From Hymenobacter guriensis (GTDB lineage: Bacteria; Bacteroidota; Bacteroidia; Cytophagales; Hymenobacteraceae): 64,000 nt of DNA. The translations under genes were made by a program, and so were the position numbers. The stretch is taken from positions 372,001-436,000 of the forward strand of contig NZ_JADWYK010000003.1 of NCBI RefSeq assembly GCF_015773195.1. Reading direction: 5' to 3'. Shown in pieces: positions 37,617-46,061 of the stretch (position 1 is the stretch's first letter; the number at the start of each line of letters is the position of its first letter). The notes beneath the pieces were generated by a model. It worked only from the letters and a program-made list of their open reading frames with translations. It was not told where the DNA came from and searched no databases.

Positions 37617-39992
37617 ATGAAAAACAAACCTGTTTCCACTTGGCTACTGACCAGCGCCGCGCTGTTGCTGGCGGCTGGTCCGGTGGCGGCGCAGTCGTAC
37701 GCGCCGGAGTGGCGCAATCCCAAAATCAAGGTAGAGCCGGTGGTGCCGGTGCAGGCCTACGCGTTTCCGCTGCGCGATGTGCGTTTGCTCGATAGTCCGT
37801 TTAAGGCGGCGCAGGAGCGCGACGTGCGCTATCTGCTGGACCTGGAGCCCGACCGGCTGCTGGCCCGCTTCCGCCAGAATGCCGGGCTGCCGGCCAAGGG
37901 CAAGGAGTACGGAGGCTGGGAAAGTCAGGGCATTTCGGGCCACTCGCTGGGACACTACTTGGCTGCCTGTGCGCTGGCGTATGCCTCCACGGGTGACACC
38001 CGGTTCAAGCAGCGCGTCGACTACATGGTGCAGGAGCTGGCTTTGTGCCAGAGCAAGCGCCAGACCGGCTACGTAGGTGGCATCCCGAAGGAAGACCAGC
38101 TGTTTGCCGAAATCAAGCGAGGCGACATTCGCTCCAGCGGCTTCGATCTGAATGGCGGTTGGGTGCCTTGGTACACAGTGCACAAGGTGCTGGCCGGCTT
38201 GGTGGATGCGTACCTGTACACCGACAACGAGCAGGCCAAAACCGTGGCCGTGAAGCTGGCCGACTGGGTGGGCGACGTGACGCAGAACCTCTCCGAAGCC
38301 CAGATGCAGCAGATGCTGGCCTGTGAGCACGGGGGCATGAACGACGCGCTGGCTAGCGTGTACGCCCTCACCGCCGACAAAAAGTACCTCACGCTTTCCT
38401 ACCGCTTCAATCACCAGGCCATCCTCAGCCCCCTCGCTCAACGCCGCGACGAGCTGACCGGCAAGCACGCCAACACCCAGATTCCGAAGATCCTGGGGGC
38501 GGCCCAGCAGTACGAGCTGACGGGTAATGCTGCCGAGAAAACGACGTCAGAGTTCTTCTGGGATGCTATTGTCCGGCATCGTTCCTACGCCAACGGCGGG
38601 AACAGCGACCATGAGCACCTGGGCGCGCCCGACAAGCTCGCGGACCGGCTGAACATGGAAACCACCGAAACCTGCAATACCTACAACATGCTCAAGCTGA
38701 CCCGGCACCTGTTTGCCTGGCAGCCCACCGCGGCCCTCGCCGACTACTACGAGCGGGGGCTCTACAACCATATTCTGGCTTCCCAAAACCAGGAAACGGG
38801 CATGATGTGCTACTTCGTGCCGCTGGTGGCCGGGGGCAAAAAAGCCTACAACACGCCCACCGAGTCGTTCTGGTGCTGCACCGGCACGGGCATGGAAAAC
38901 CACGTGAAGTACGGGGAGGGTATCTACTTCCGGGGCCAGGATGAAAGCCTGTACGTGAACCTCTATGTACCCTCGGAGCTACAGTGGCGCGAGAAAAGCG
39001 TGGTCATAAAGCAGGATGCGCGCTTTCCCGCTGCCGACACTGTGCGCCTGACGGTGCAGGCCCGCAAAGCCACCAAGTTCCCTCTGAAGTTGCGCCAGCC
39101 CGGCTGGGCTACGGGCGGCCTGAAGCTGCGCCTCAATGGCAAAGCAGTAGAGGCCAAAGCCGGCTCGGATGGCTACGTAGTGCTAACCCGCAAATGGCGC
39201 TCCGGCGACCGGGTTGAACTTGTGCTGCCCAAGAGCCTCTACACCGAAGCCCTGCCCGACAATCAGCAGCGCTTGGCTATGCTCTACGGCCCCTGGCTGC
39301 TGGCTGGTCAGCTCGGAAAGCAGGCACCTGATGCACAGAAAGGTGCCCCAGTGCTCGTCACGACCCAACCCGAAATCAGCAGCTTTGTGCAGCCGGTTGA
39401 CCAGCAAGCGGTAGCGTTTGAGGTAAGCCAGCTCAGCCAGTCGCAGCCCGTGCGGCTGGTGCCGTTCTATCAGGTTTATGACGAGCACTACAACGTATAC
39501 TGGGACCAGTTCACACCCGCCCAGTGGGCCACCCGACAGGCTGAGTTTGAGGCCGAGCGGCTGCGCCAGCGGGAATTGACCGCTCGCACCACCGACGAGC
39601 TGCGCATTGGGGAAATGCAGCCGGAGCGCGACCATGAGCTTACCAGCCAGAACTCCGTGGCCGGTGACGCCAACGGCAACAAGTGGCGCCACGCTACCGA
39701 CGGCGGTTTCTTCGCCTTTCGCCTGAAAACCGACCCCAAGTCCACTCACCAGCTCCTTATCAGATACTGGGGCAGCGACGCCTACAACCGCGCCTTCGAC
39801 GTGCTGGTAGACGGCCAGAAAGTGGCCACGCAGGTGCTCGAAAACAATAAGCCTGGCCAATACTTTGAGGAAGCCTATGTATTGCCAGCCGCCCTCACCA
39901 AGGGCAAAAACAGTGTGTTGGTGAAGCTGCAGGCCCACCCCGGCAAAACCGCCGGCGGCGTCTACGGCTGCCGCATGGTCCGCGACAAGTAA
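37617..39992 (+). CDS. GH127-type beta-L-arabinofuranosidase
   Basis: The product is 791 aa with signal peptide (LLTSAALLLAAGPVAAQ). The (alpha/alpha)6 barrel of this family (PF07944, DUF1680) is clear: PFKAAQERDVRYLLDLEPDR, GHSLGHYLAACALAYASTGD, EHGGMNDALASVYALT. The metal/nucleophile residues known from HypBA1 are conserved: Glu351 and Cys353 in TETCNTYNML, and Cys420-Cys421 in FWCCTGTGMENH. A C-terminal domain (DUF4986/DUF6805-like) follows. The family removes beta-1,2-linked L-arabinofuranose, as on extensins and rhamnogalacturonan II, by a cysteine nucleophile. Activity on those substrates is inferred. Confidence 0.92.
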   Translation: MKNKPVSTWLLTSAALLLAAGPVAAQSYAPEWRNPKIKVEPVVPVQAYAFPLRDVRLLDSPFKAAQERDVRYLLDLEPDRLLARFRQNAGLPAKGKEYGGWESQGISGHSLGHYLAACALAYASTGDTRFKQRVDYMVQELALCQSKRQTGYVGGIPKEDQLFAEIKRGDIRSSGFDLNGGWVPWYTVHKVLAGLVDAYLYTDNEQAKTVAVKLADWVGDVTQNLSEAQMQQMLACEHGGMNDALASVYALTADKKYLTLSYRFNHQAILSPLAQRRDELTGKHANTQIPKILGAAQQYELTGNAAEKTTSEFFWDAIVRHRSYANGGNSDHEHLGAPDKLADRLNMETTETCNTYNMLKLTRHLFAWQPTAALADYYERGLYNHILASQNQETGMMCYFVPLVAGGKKAYNTPTESFWCCTGTGMENHVKYGEGIYFRGQDESLYVNLYVPSELQWREKSVVIKQDARFPAADTVRLTVQARKATKFPLKLRQPGWATGGLKLRLNGKAVEAKAGSDGYVVLTRKWRSGDRVELVLPKSLYTEALPDNQQRLAMLYGPWLLAGQLGKQAPDAQKGAPVLVTTQPEISSFVQPVDQQAVAFEVSQLSQSQPVRLVPFYQVYDEHYNVYWDQFTPAQWATRQAEFEAERLRQRELTARTTDELRIGEMQPERDHELTSQNSVAGDANGNKWRHATDGGFFAFRLKTDPKSTHQLLIRYWGSDAYNRAFDVLVDGQKVATQVLENNKPGQYFEEAYVLPAALTKGKNSVLVKLQAHPGKTAGGVYGCRMVRDK

Positions 39993-40022
39993 TTGTCGCA
40001 TACTGATTTGTGACAGTAAATG

Positions 40023-40114
40023 TCATGCTGAGCGGAGTCGAAGCCTCTCTGCTGCTGCGTTGGATTACTAATCAGTAGCTAGAGCTAGAGAGGCTCCGAC
40101 TCCGCTCAGCATGA
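40023..40114. repeat. Palindromic dispersed repeat, family B
   Basis: Two 28-bp arms (40023-40050 and 40087-40114) are inverted copies with one mismatch; they begin TCATGCTGAGCGGAGTCG. About 36 bp lie between them. It sits between the convergent GH127 and GH43 genes, next to a terminator, and has no coding capacity. It resembles the element at 42476-42571 (both start TCATGC and contain GAAGC-TCTC). Confidence 0.75.
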
Positions 40115-40136
40115 TGTTTTTTTAAGCTGAAAGACG

Positions 40137-40172
40137 AAAAAGCCCGCTGGAAATGCTTCCAGCGGGCTTTTT
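40137..40172. terminator. Bidirectional rho-independent terminator
   Basis: AAAAAGCCCGCTGGAA pairs with TTCCAGCGGGCTTTTT (16 bp, loop ATGC). The A and T runs at the base make it work from both sides, for the GH127 gene and for the minus-strand GH43 gene ending at 40190. Confidence 0.93.
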
Positions 40173-40189
40173 CTATAAAGCGGAGACGA

Positions 40190-41209
40190 TTACTTAACCG
40201 GTTTCACGCCTTCTGAGGTCATGACCACCCGCTTCATCGTGCCATCCTTGTTGTAATACAGGTCGTCGATGCACACGGAGCGGCGGAAGGAGCCGCCGTC
40301 GGTGTTGATGCCGCCGTTATGATAGATGAAGTAGGACTTGCCTTTGAAGTCGATGATGGCCTGGTGGTTGGTGTTGGAGTTGCCAGCCAGCTCATTCAGG
40401 ATGCCCTTGTATTCCCACGGACCTTCGATGCTGCGACTCATAGCGTATACAATCTTCTCGGGAAAGCCCGAAGCGTAGGAGAGATAGTACCAGTCGCCGC
40501 GTTTGTGCACCCAAGGGGCCTCGGTGAAGTTCGGCAGCGTCACTTTCTGAATCGGGCCGTCCAACTCCGTCATGTTGGCTTTCAATTTGGCGTAGTAGCA
40601 CTGGCTGTTGCCCCAGTACAGGTAGGCCTGCCCGTTTTTCTCGATGAACACCGTCGGGTCAATATCGTCCCACCCGATCTTCACGTCCGTGGTCATGTTG
40701 TTCGTAATCAGGGCCGAGCCGCGGGCGTCTTTGAACGGCCCGAGCGGGTTATCGGCCACGGCCACGCCAATGGCTTTGCCAGGAATGGAGCCATGCTCCA
40801 CCGCCGCGTACCAATAGAACTTGCCATCCCGCTCCACCACCTGCGAGGCCCAGGCATCATCCCGCGCCCAGGCAAAGGCCTTCACGTTCAGCGGTGAGGG
40901 ATGCTCCTGCCAGCTCACCATATCCTTTGAAGAAAACACCAGCCACTCATGCATCACGTAGGCTTGCTGGGGTGCAGGGGCCTCGTCGTGGCCGGCGTAG
41001 AGGTACACTGTACCGTTGTGCACCAGCGCGGCGGGGTCGGCGGTGTATTTCTGCTTGATGATGGGGTTGCTGCCGCTGGCAGAAGCAGTCGTAGCCGGGC
41101 TGGTTTGGGCCACGGCCGCGCAGCTAGGCAGCGTGAGGCCGAGCAGCCCCAAGAGCCCGAGGCGCAGGGGCTGCCGCAGCATATTGGTAGACATCAGGTA
41201 CTTCATCAT
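40190..41209 (-). CDS. GH43 lipoprotein, paralog of the enzyme at 36528
   Basis: The product is 339 aa from ATG 41209 (ATG 41206 or 41194 are possible). The lipoprotein signal ends LGLTLPSC. The GH43 acidic triad is Asp in YTADPAALVH, Asp in DDIDPTVFIE and Glu in NFTEAPWVHK. Most of the chain matches the protein at 36528-37520, so one copy arose by duplication. It is the last gene of the minus-strand unit GH43-tkt-tal-GH43 and is 46 bp after the transaldolase stop. Subtle active-site differences (TVDHRTVPG versus AVEHGSIPG) could mean a shifted specificity. Confidence 0.87.
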   Translation of the reverse strand: MMKYLMSTNMLRQPLRLGLLGLLGLTLPSCAAVAQTSPATTASASGSNPIIKQKYTADPAALVHNGTVYLYAGHDEAPAPQQAYVMHEWLVFSSKDMVSWQEHPSPLNVKAFAWARDDAWASQVVERDGKFYWYAAVEHGSIPGKAIGVAVADNPLGPFKDARGSALITNNMTTDVKIGWDDIDPTVFIEKNGQAYLYWGNSQCYYAKLKANMTELDGPIQKVTLPNFTEAPWVHKRGDWYYLSYASGFPEKIVYAMSRSIEGPWEYKGILNELAGNSNTNHQAIIDFKGKSYFIYHNGGINTDGGSFRRSVCIDDLYYNKDGTMKRVVMTSEGVKPVK

Positions 41210-41255
41210 AGATAGGGTGGGAGGCAGAAGCAAGCAGTTGGGTGATAAAACCGGA

Positions 41256-42404
41256 CTAAACGGTTGGCTCGGCCGTGGCCGATTGCAGGGCCGCTTGGCG
41301 CTGCGTCTCTAAGGTGCTGATCAGCTTGGCAAAGGGTTCATTGAATTTATGGGCGCCCTCGTCCTCGAGCTGCTGGCTCACCTGCTCCAAGGCGATGCCC
41401 AGCTCGGGCAAGCGGGCCAGCACCTGGGTCGCCTGCTCAGTGCCCTCTTCCAGGCGGCTTTGCGGCTGCCCGCCTGTGCGGTAGAGGTCCAACGTCTCGA
41501 CGGGAATCGTGTTGACCGTCTCGGGCCCGATCAGCTGCTCGACGTACTTCAGGTTGTCGTATTTGGGGTTCTTGTTGCCCGTACTGGCCCACAAGAGCCG
41601 CTGCACGGCCGCGCCCTTCGCCTGCAGCGCCTGCCAGCGCGCTCCACTGAAGATGCCCTTGTAGAGCTGATACGCTTGCTTAGCGCTGGCCAAGGCTACC
41701 TCGCCCACCAGCGACTGGGCCAGCGCTGCTTTCTCCCCGCCCTGCTGGGCCAGCTGCTCGAGCTGCGGGTCCAGCAGCACGTCAATGCGCGAGAGAAAGA
41801 AGCTGGCCACCGAGTCGATGCGCGACAGGGGCAAGCCGGCGGCAGCGCGGTCCTCCAGGCCTTGCAGGTAGGCCTCGGCCACGGCTTTGTAGCGGTTCAA
41901 ACCGAAGATCAAGGTCACGTTCACGTTCACCCCGTGGGCAATAAGCTGGCGGATGGCCGGCAGGCCTTCGCGCGTGGCGGGGACCTTGATCATCACGTTG
42001 GGCCGGTTCACGGCGTGCCAGAAGCGCAGGCCTTCGGCAACCGTGCCCTGGGTGTCGTGAATCAGGGTGGGGGAGACTTCCAGGCTCACGTAGCCGTCAC
42101 CGCCGCTGTCGGGGGCATCATAGAGCGGACGCAGCAGGTCGCAGGCGTGCTGCACGTCCTCGATGGCTAGCTGCTCGTAGATCTGCTCGGCGGAAAGGCC
42201 TTGCCGGGCCAGGGCCTGGATGCTGGCCTCGTAGTCAGCGCTGCCGCCGATGGCCTTCTCGAAGATGGCCGGGTTCGACGTGACCCCGCGCAGGCCGTCC
42301 TCGGCGAGCAGGCGTGAAAGCTCCCCGTTCACTAAAATGTTGCGCCGGATGTAATCCAACCAAATGCTCTGGCCGTGTTGTTTAATGGCTACTAATGGAT
42401 TCAT
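41256..42404 (-). CDS. tal: Transaldolase
   Basis: The product is 382 aa, the long (Tal class, about 370 aa) type. The Schiff-base Lys is in PNVMIKVPATREG, and GLRGVTSNPAIFEKAIGGS and NVTLIFGLNRYKAVAEAYL are family motifs. It moves dihydroxyacetone units between sedoheptulose-7-phosphate and glyceraldehyde-3-phosphate. The gene lies 223 bp downstream of tkt, the gap being filled by a palindromic repeat. Together with tkt it carries the xylulose-5-phosphate made by AraD into glycolysis, which explains its place inside an arabinose locus. Confidence 0.95.
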   Translation of the reverse strand: MNPLVAIKQHGQSIWLDYIRRNILVNGELSRLLAEDGLRGVTSNPAIFEKAIGGSADYEASIQALARQGLSAEQIYEQLAIEDVQHACDLLRPLYDAPDSGGDGYVSLEVSPTLIHDTQGTVAEGLRFWHAVNRPNVMIKVPATREGLPAIRQLIAHGVNVNVTLIFGLNRYKAVAEAYLQGLEDRAAAGLPLSRIDSVASFFLSRIDVLLDPQLEQLAQQGGEKAALAQSLVGEVALASAKQAYQLYKGIFSGARWQALQAKGAAVQRLLWASTGNKNPKYDNLKYVEQLIGPETVNTIPVETLDLYRTGGQPQSRLEEGTEQATQVLARLPELGIALEQVSQQLEDEGAHKFNEPFAKLISTLETQRQAALQSATAEPTV

Positions 42405-42475
42405 GAGAATTGTCGGTGAAGCGGTAGGAGGGTACGAGGAAGGCGGGTTAAGTTTTGTGGAATGACTAATAGCCC

Positions 42476-42571
42476 GTCATGCAGAGCGCAGCGAAGCATC
42501 TCGCGTGCTGATGTTGCCAACGTAATCTGCTTACGACTGCATACGAGATGCTTCGCTGCGCTCTACATGGC
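42476..42571. repeat. Palindromic dispersed repeat, family C
   Basis: The 28-bp arms 42476-42503 and 42544-42571 are inverted copies with two mismatches (core GAGCGCAGCGAAGCATCTCG). An inner CGTAA/TTACG stem lies in the centre. It sits between the co-directional tkt and tal genes, so a transcript would fold into a large hairpin here. It is related to the family B element at 40023-40114. Confidence 0.72.
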
Positions 42572-42627
42572 GTTCATACTTCGCATGATGGGTTTAATTC
42601 GTCCAGAACCCTTGACTTTTATACAGC

Positions 42628-44679
42628 TTAGGAAAGCACTTCCTTCGGCTCAGTTTCGGCGGGCTCGTCTTGCAGCAGGCCTTTGGCTTTGGCTACCACG
42701 TTCTCCACCGAAAAGCCAAACAGCTCCATCAACACCTCGCCCGGCCCCGACTCGCCGAAGCGGTTGATGCCGATGACGGTGCCTTCGTCGGTGACGTACT
42801 TGTGCCAGCCCATGGGCGAACCGGCTTCGATGGAAACCCGCTTGCGCACCGAGGGCGGTAGCACTTGGCGCTGGTAGGCTTTGTCTTGCTGCTCAAACAG
42901 CTCCCAACTGGGCATGCTTACCACGCGGGTGGCGTGGCCTTCTGCTTCCAGGGCTTTCTGCGCTTCCAGGGCCAACGAAACTTCCGAACCCGTGGCCAGC
43001 AAAATCAGCTCCGGCTGACCCGATTCGGCTTCTTTCAGAATGTAGGCGCCCTTCGCCACGCCTTCACGCGCCGAGCCGAACTGGTTCTGGTCGAGCACGG
43101 GCAGCTTCTGGCGCGATAAAATCAGCACCACCGGCGACTTAGGCTTGGTCATGGCCACGCGCCAGGCTTCCACGGTTTCGTTGGCGTCGCCGGGGCGCAG
43201 CAAGATGATGTTGGGAATGGTGCGCAAAGCCGCCACGTGCTCTACTGGCTGGTGCGTGGGCCCATCCTCGCCCAGCCCAATGCTGTCGTGAGTAAACACG
43301 AACGTCACGGCCGACTCGGCCAGGGCCGTGAGACGGATGGCGCCGCGCATGTAGTCGGAGAAGGAGAGGAAGGTGCCGCCGTACACGCGCAGCCCGCCGT
43401 GGTGCGACAGGCCGTTCAGGGCCGCGCCCATGGCGTGCTCGCGCACTCCAAACCACACGTTGTTGTAGTGGTACTGGCCGGGCTGGAAGCTGATGTCGCT
43501 GCTGGTGGGCATTTCGTTGGAACTGGCCAAATCAGCCGAGCCGCCAAACAGGTAAGGAACCGTCTTTTTCAGCGCGTTCAGGGCTTTGCCCGAAGCCTGA
43601 CGCGTAGCCAGGGCTCCATCGGCCGCCGTGAAAATCGGCAGCTCCGCATCCCAGCCCGCCGGCAGCTCACCCGCAAACGAGGTCTGAAACTGCGCCGCTT
43701 CAGCCGCAAATTCCTGCTGGTAATTAGCGAACGACGCATTCCAGGCTTGCTGCAGCTCGGCGCCGCGCTGGCCGGGCTCTAGCATGTGCCGGCGCACGTC
43801 CTCAGGTACCACGAACGACTGCGCCGGGTCCCAGCCGAAAAACTCCTTGGCTTTGCGTAGGTTGTCGGGCCCCAGCGGGCTGCCGTGTACTTTGCTGGTC
43901 CCTTCGCCGGGGCTGCCGTAGCCGATGATGGTTTTGATGGAAATCAGCGAGGGCCGCTCGGTTTCCTGCTGAGCGGCCCGAATGGCTTCCTCAATGGCGT
44001 CGAGGTCGTTGCCATCGGCCACGCGGGACGTATGCCAGCCATAGGCCTCGAAGCGGGCCAGGGCGTCCTCGGTGTAGGAAAGATTAGTAGGTCCATCGAG
44101 GCAGATGTCGTTGTCGTCGTAGAGGTAGATGAGCTTGCCCAGCTTGAGGTGGCCGGCCAGCGAAGCTGCTTCGGCCGCAATGCCCTCCATCAGGTCCCCG
44201 TCGCTTACAATGGCGTAGGTGTAATGGTTCACGACTTCGTGCCCGGGCTTGTTGTAGGTAGCGCCCAGAAACGCCTCAGCCATAGCCATGCCCACACCGT
44301 TCCCAAAACCCTGCCCCAGCGGACCCGTGGTTACTTCCACGCCCGGCGTCATGTTCGACTCTGGGTGGCCGGGCGTGCGCGAGTGCAGCTGTCGGAAGGC
44401 CTTCACGTCGTCGAGGCTCAGATCGTAGCCATATAAGTGCAGCAGGCTGTAGAGCAAAGCCGAGCCGTGCCCCGCCGACAGCACGAACCGGTCCCGGTTG
44501 GGCCATTTCGGGTCCTGGGGGTTGAAGCGCAGAAAGCGCGAAAACAACACGTAGGCCATGGGCGCCGCGCCCAGCGGCAGGCCGGGGTGGCCAGAGTTGG
44601 CCTGCTGCACCGCATCCACGGACAGCAAACGGAGGGTGGTGACGCTAAGCTCGTCGAGCGAGAGAGTGGGAGCGGCCAT
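42628..44679 (-). CDS. tkt: Transketolase
   Basis: The product is 683 aa from ATG 44679; an upstream in-frame start is not family-like. Thiamine-diphosphate-site motifs [18 protein letters not shown] and [12 protein letters not shown] are present. The catalytic-Glu region is [20 protein letters not shown], followed by [20 protein letters not shown]. The length is normal. It links xylulose-5-phosphate and ribose-5-phosphate to glycolytic sugars. An operator-promoter (44746-44787) lies 67 bp upstream, so this copy is probably arabinose-induced rather than the constitutive housekeeping enzyme. Another tkt elsewhere in the genome would be expected if so. Confidence 0.95.
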   Translation of the reverse strand: MAAPTLSLDELSVTTLRLLSVDAVQQANSGHPGLPLGAAPMAYVLFSRFLRFNPQDPKWPNRDRFVLSAGHGSALLYSLLHLYGYDLSLDDVKAFRQLHSRTPGHPESNMTPGVEVTTGPLGQGFGNGVGMAMAEAFLGATYNKPGHEVVNHYTYAIVSDGDLMEGIAAEAASLAGHLKLGKLIYLYDDNDICLDGPTNLSYTEDALARFEAYGWHTSRVADGNDLDAIEEAIRAAQQETERPSLISIKTIIGYGSPGEGTSKVHGSPLGPDNLRKAKEFFGWDPAQSFVVPEDVRRHMLEPGQRGAELQQAWNASFANYQQEFAAEAAQFQTSFAGELPAGWDAELPIFTAADGALATRQASGKALNALKKTVPYLFGGSADLASSNEMPTSSDISFQPGQYHYNNVWFGVREHAMGAALNGLSHHGGLRVYGGTFLSFSDYMRGAIRLTALAESAVTFVFTHDSIGLGEDGPTHQPVEHVAALRTIPNIILLRPGDANETVEAWRVAMTKPKSPVVLILSRQKLPVLDQNQFGSAREGVAKGAYILKEAESGQPELILLATGSEVSLALEAQKALEAEGHATRVVSMPSWELFEQQDKAYQRQVLPPSVRKRVSIEAGSPMGWHKYVTDEGTVIGINRFGESGPGEVLMELFGFSVENVVAKAKGLLQDEPAETEPKEVLS

Positions 44680-44745
44680 AGGGCAGATCAATAGTTGACG
44701 GGTACAGGAGGAAGCCGAATGGCTGGGAAGCAGCACACGGGTCAG

Positions 44746-44774
44746 CAAAGTAAGAATTTTACTTCTATACACAA
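44746..44774 (-). promoter_or_regulatory. Bacteroidota-type promoter of tkt-tal-GH43
   Basis: On the minus strand, TTG (44774-44772) is followed after 19 bp by TACTTTG (44752-44746). The -33 box lies inside the perfect 22-bp palindrome of the LacI operator, so repression by steric block is expected. Confidence 0.62.
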
Positions 44775-44787
44775 TCGATTGTGTATA
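44766..44787 (-). promoter_or_regulatory. LacI-type operator upstream of tkt, perfect 22-bp palindrome
   Basis: TATACACAATCG followed by ATTGTGTATA is a perfect palindrome over 22 bp, with the 16-bp core ACACAATCGATTGTGT. It is the most symmetric copy in the window, probably the strongest site. It lies between the stop of the upstream GH43 (44809) and the tkt start. Confidence 0.85.
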
Positions 44788-44808
44788 TAAATCAGCAAAA
44801 GCATCCTT

Positions 44809-45792
44809 TTACGGTTTCACCACAGGCCAGCCGGCGGTGTCCCAACCCAGCTTTTCCACGCGCAACTTGGGGTGGCCCTGGTCGGCGGCATCGTAGGCGT
44901 GAAACAACAAGTAATCGGTCTTATCGAAGGTTACGACGGCGTTGTGGCCCAGGCCAAACCAGTTGTTGTCGCCGGCCAGCACCAGGGTGCCGCCGCCCTG
45001 GGTGAGGGGCACGTTGGCGCGGTCGAGGTAGGGACCGGTCAGGGATTTGGAGCGGCCCACCATGATTTTGTAGGTACTCTCCACGCCGCGGCAGCAGTAG
45101 TCGAACGAGGTAAACAGGTAGTAAAAGCCGTTTTTCTGGAAAATGAACGGGGCTTCAATGGCGCCGTCGCCGGGCAGAGAGTCGGCGAGCTGGGCGGAGC
45201 GGGGGCGGCTGGCCAGCGTCTGCCACTGCTCGGGCTGCGCGGGAGCCTTTAGGTCGGGGCGGAGCTTTACCAGCTTGATGCCGTTCCAGAACGAGCCAAA
45301 CGTAAGCCAGGGCGTACCGGCCGCGTCGCGAATCAGGTTGGGGTCGATGGCGTTCCACATATCCCGCCCCGGCACCGACTGTAGCACGCGCCCGTGGTCC
45401 ACCCACTTGTACTTGGGGTCCTTGGGGTTGAGGGTGGTATTGGTAGCCAGCCCGATGCAGGAGGTGTTTTTGCCAAAGGCCGAAATCGAGTAAAACAGGC
45501 TGTACTGGCCGTTGTGGAAGGAGATATCGGGCGCCCAGATGTGGTTGCCGCGGAAGCCGGGCACGGCCGCTGTGGCCCAGGCGGGCGCCTCGGCAAACAC
45601 CGCCGGCTCGGGCTGCCAGCTTTTCATATCGCTAGACGACCACACCGCAATGCCCCGGCCGGTGCAGAACAGGTAGTAGCGGGTGTCTTGCCGAATCATC
45701 ACCGGGTCGTGGGCCGGAATACGGGGCGGGGCCTGGGCCCACGCGACGGCGCTGCTCAAAAGCAGCAGGAGGGAAAGCAGGAGTTTTTGCAT
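44809..45792 (-). CDS. Secreted GH43 arabinanase-like enzyme
   Basis: The product is 327 aa with signal peptide MQKLLLSLLLLLSSAVAWA and no lipobox. It is a single GH43 propeller of the endo-arabinanase/exo-arabinanase type, with acids in PAHDPVMIRQ, NAIDPNLIRD and AIEAPFIFQKNG. HIWAPDISFHNGQYSLFYSI and DYCCRGVESTYKIMVGRS are typical; the latter also occurs in the enzyme at 21685. No sorting or binding module is attached, so it is probably periplasmic, trimming imported arabino-oligosaccharides. Its ATG is only 17 bp from the operator at 45810-45825. Confidence 0.9.
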   Translation of the reverse strand: MQKLLLSLLLLLSSAVAWAQAPPRIPAHDPVMIRQDTRYYLFCTGRGIAVWSSSDMKSWQPEPAVFAEAPAWATAAVPGFRGNHIWAPDISFHNGQYSLFYSISAFGKNTSCIGLATNTTLNPKDPKYKWVDHGRVLQSVPGRDMWNAIDPNLIRDAAGTPWLTFGSFWNGIKLVKLRPDLKAPAQPEQWQTLASRPRSAQLADSLPGDGAIEAPFIFQKNGFYYLFTSFDYCCRGVESTYKIMVGRSKSLTGPYLDRANVPLTQGGGTLVLAGDNNWFGLGHNAVVTFDKTDYLLFHAYDAADQGHPKLRVEKLGWDTAGWPVVKP

Positions 45793-45809
45793 GAAAAAGT
45801 GCGAGAATT

Positions 45810-45825
45810 ACATAAACGATTGTGT
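45810..45825 (-). promoter_or_regulatory. LacI-type operator between GH43 and the lacI-type regulator gene
   Basis: ACATAAACGATTGTGT (15 of 16 to the consensus) is flanked by TT and AA, extending the palindrome. It lies 17 bp before the GH43 start and 236 bp before the regulator start, so it may serve both GH43 repression and autoregulation. Confidence 0.78.
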
Positions 45826-46061
45826 AAGTCTTGCTAGTTACCTAAATTCACCACACCAAGTACGAGCAGCCTTAATTTTTTCTGGTAATGTCCTTGTTGG
45901 ATGTATCAGCACACACGTTGCCGGGAAATGTATCTTTGCCGGGTATCATTTGGTGTCTGCATTGCTTCTTTACCTTGCCGGCGGCCGATTATCGGCCGCG
46001 CTGACGTTCCCTCTCCGAGGGTTCTTTTCACTTCTGCCTTACCGCCCGCACCCCTTGTTCT

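Noticed and set aside
44766..44787. The perfect 22-bp palindrome as a terminator of the GH43 gene.
   Set aside because: It is AT-rich with no loop or T-run, and its core matches six other promoter-proximal sites, which fits an operator better.
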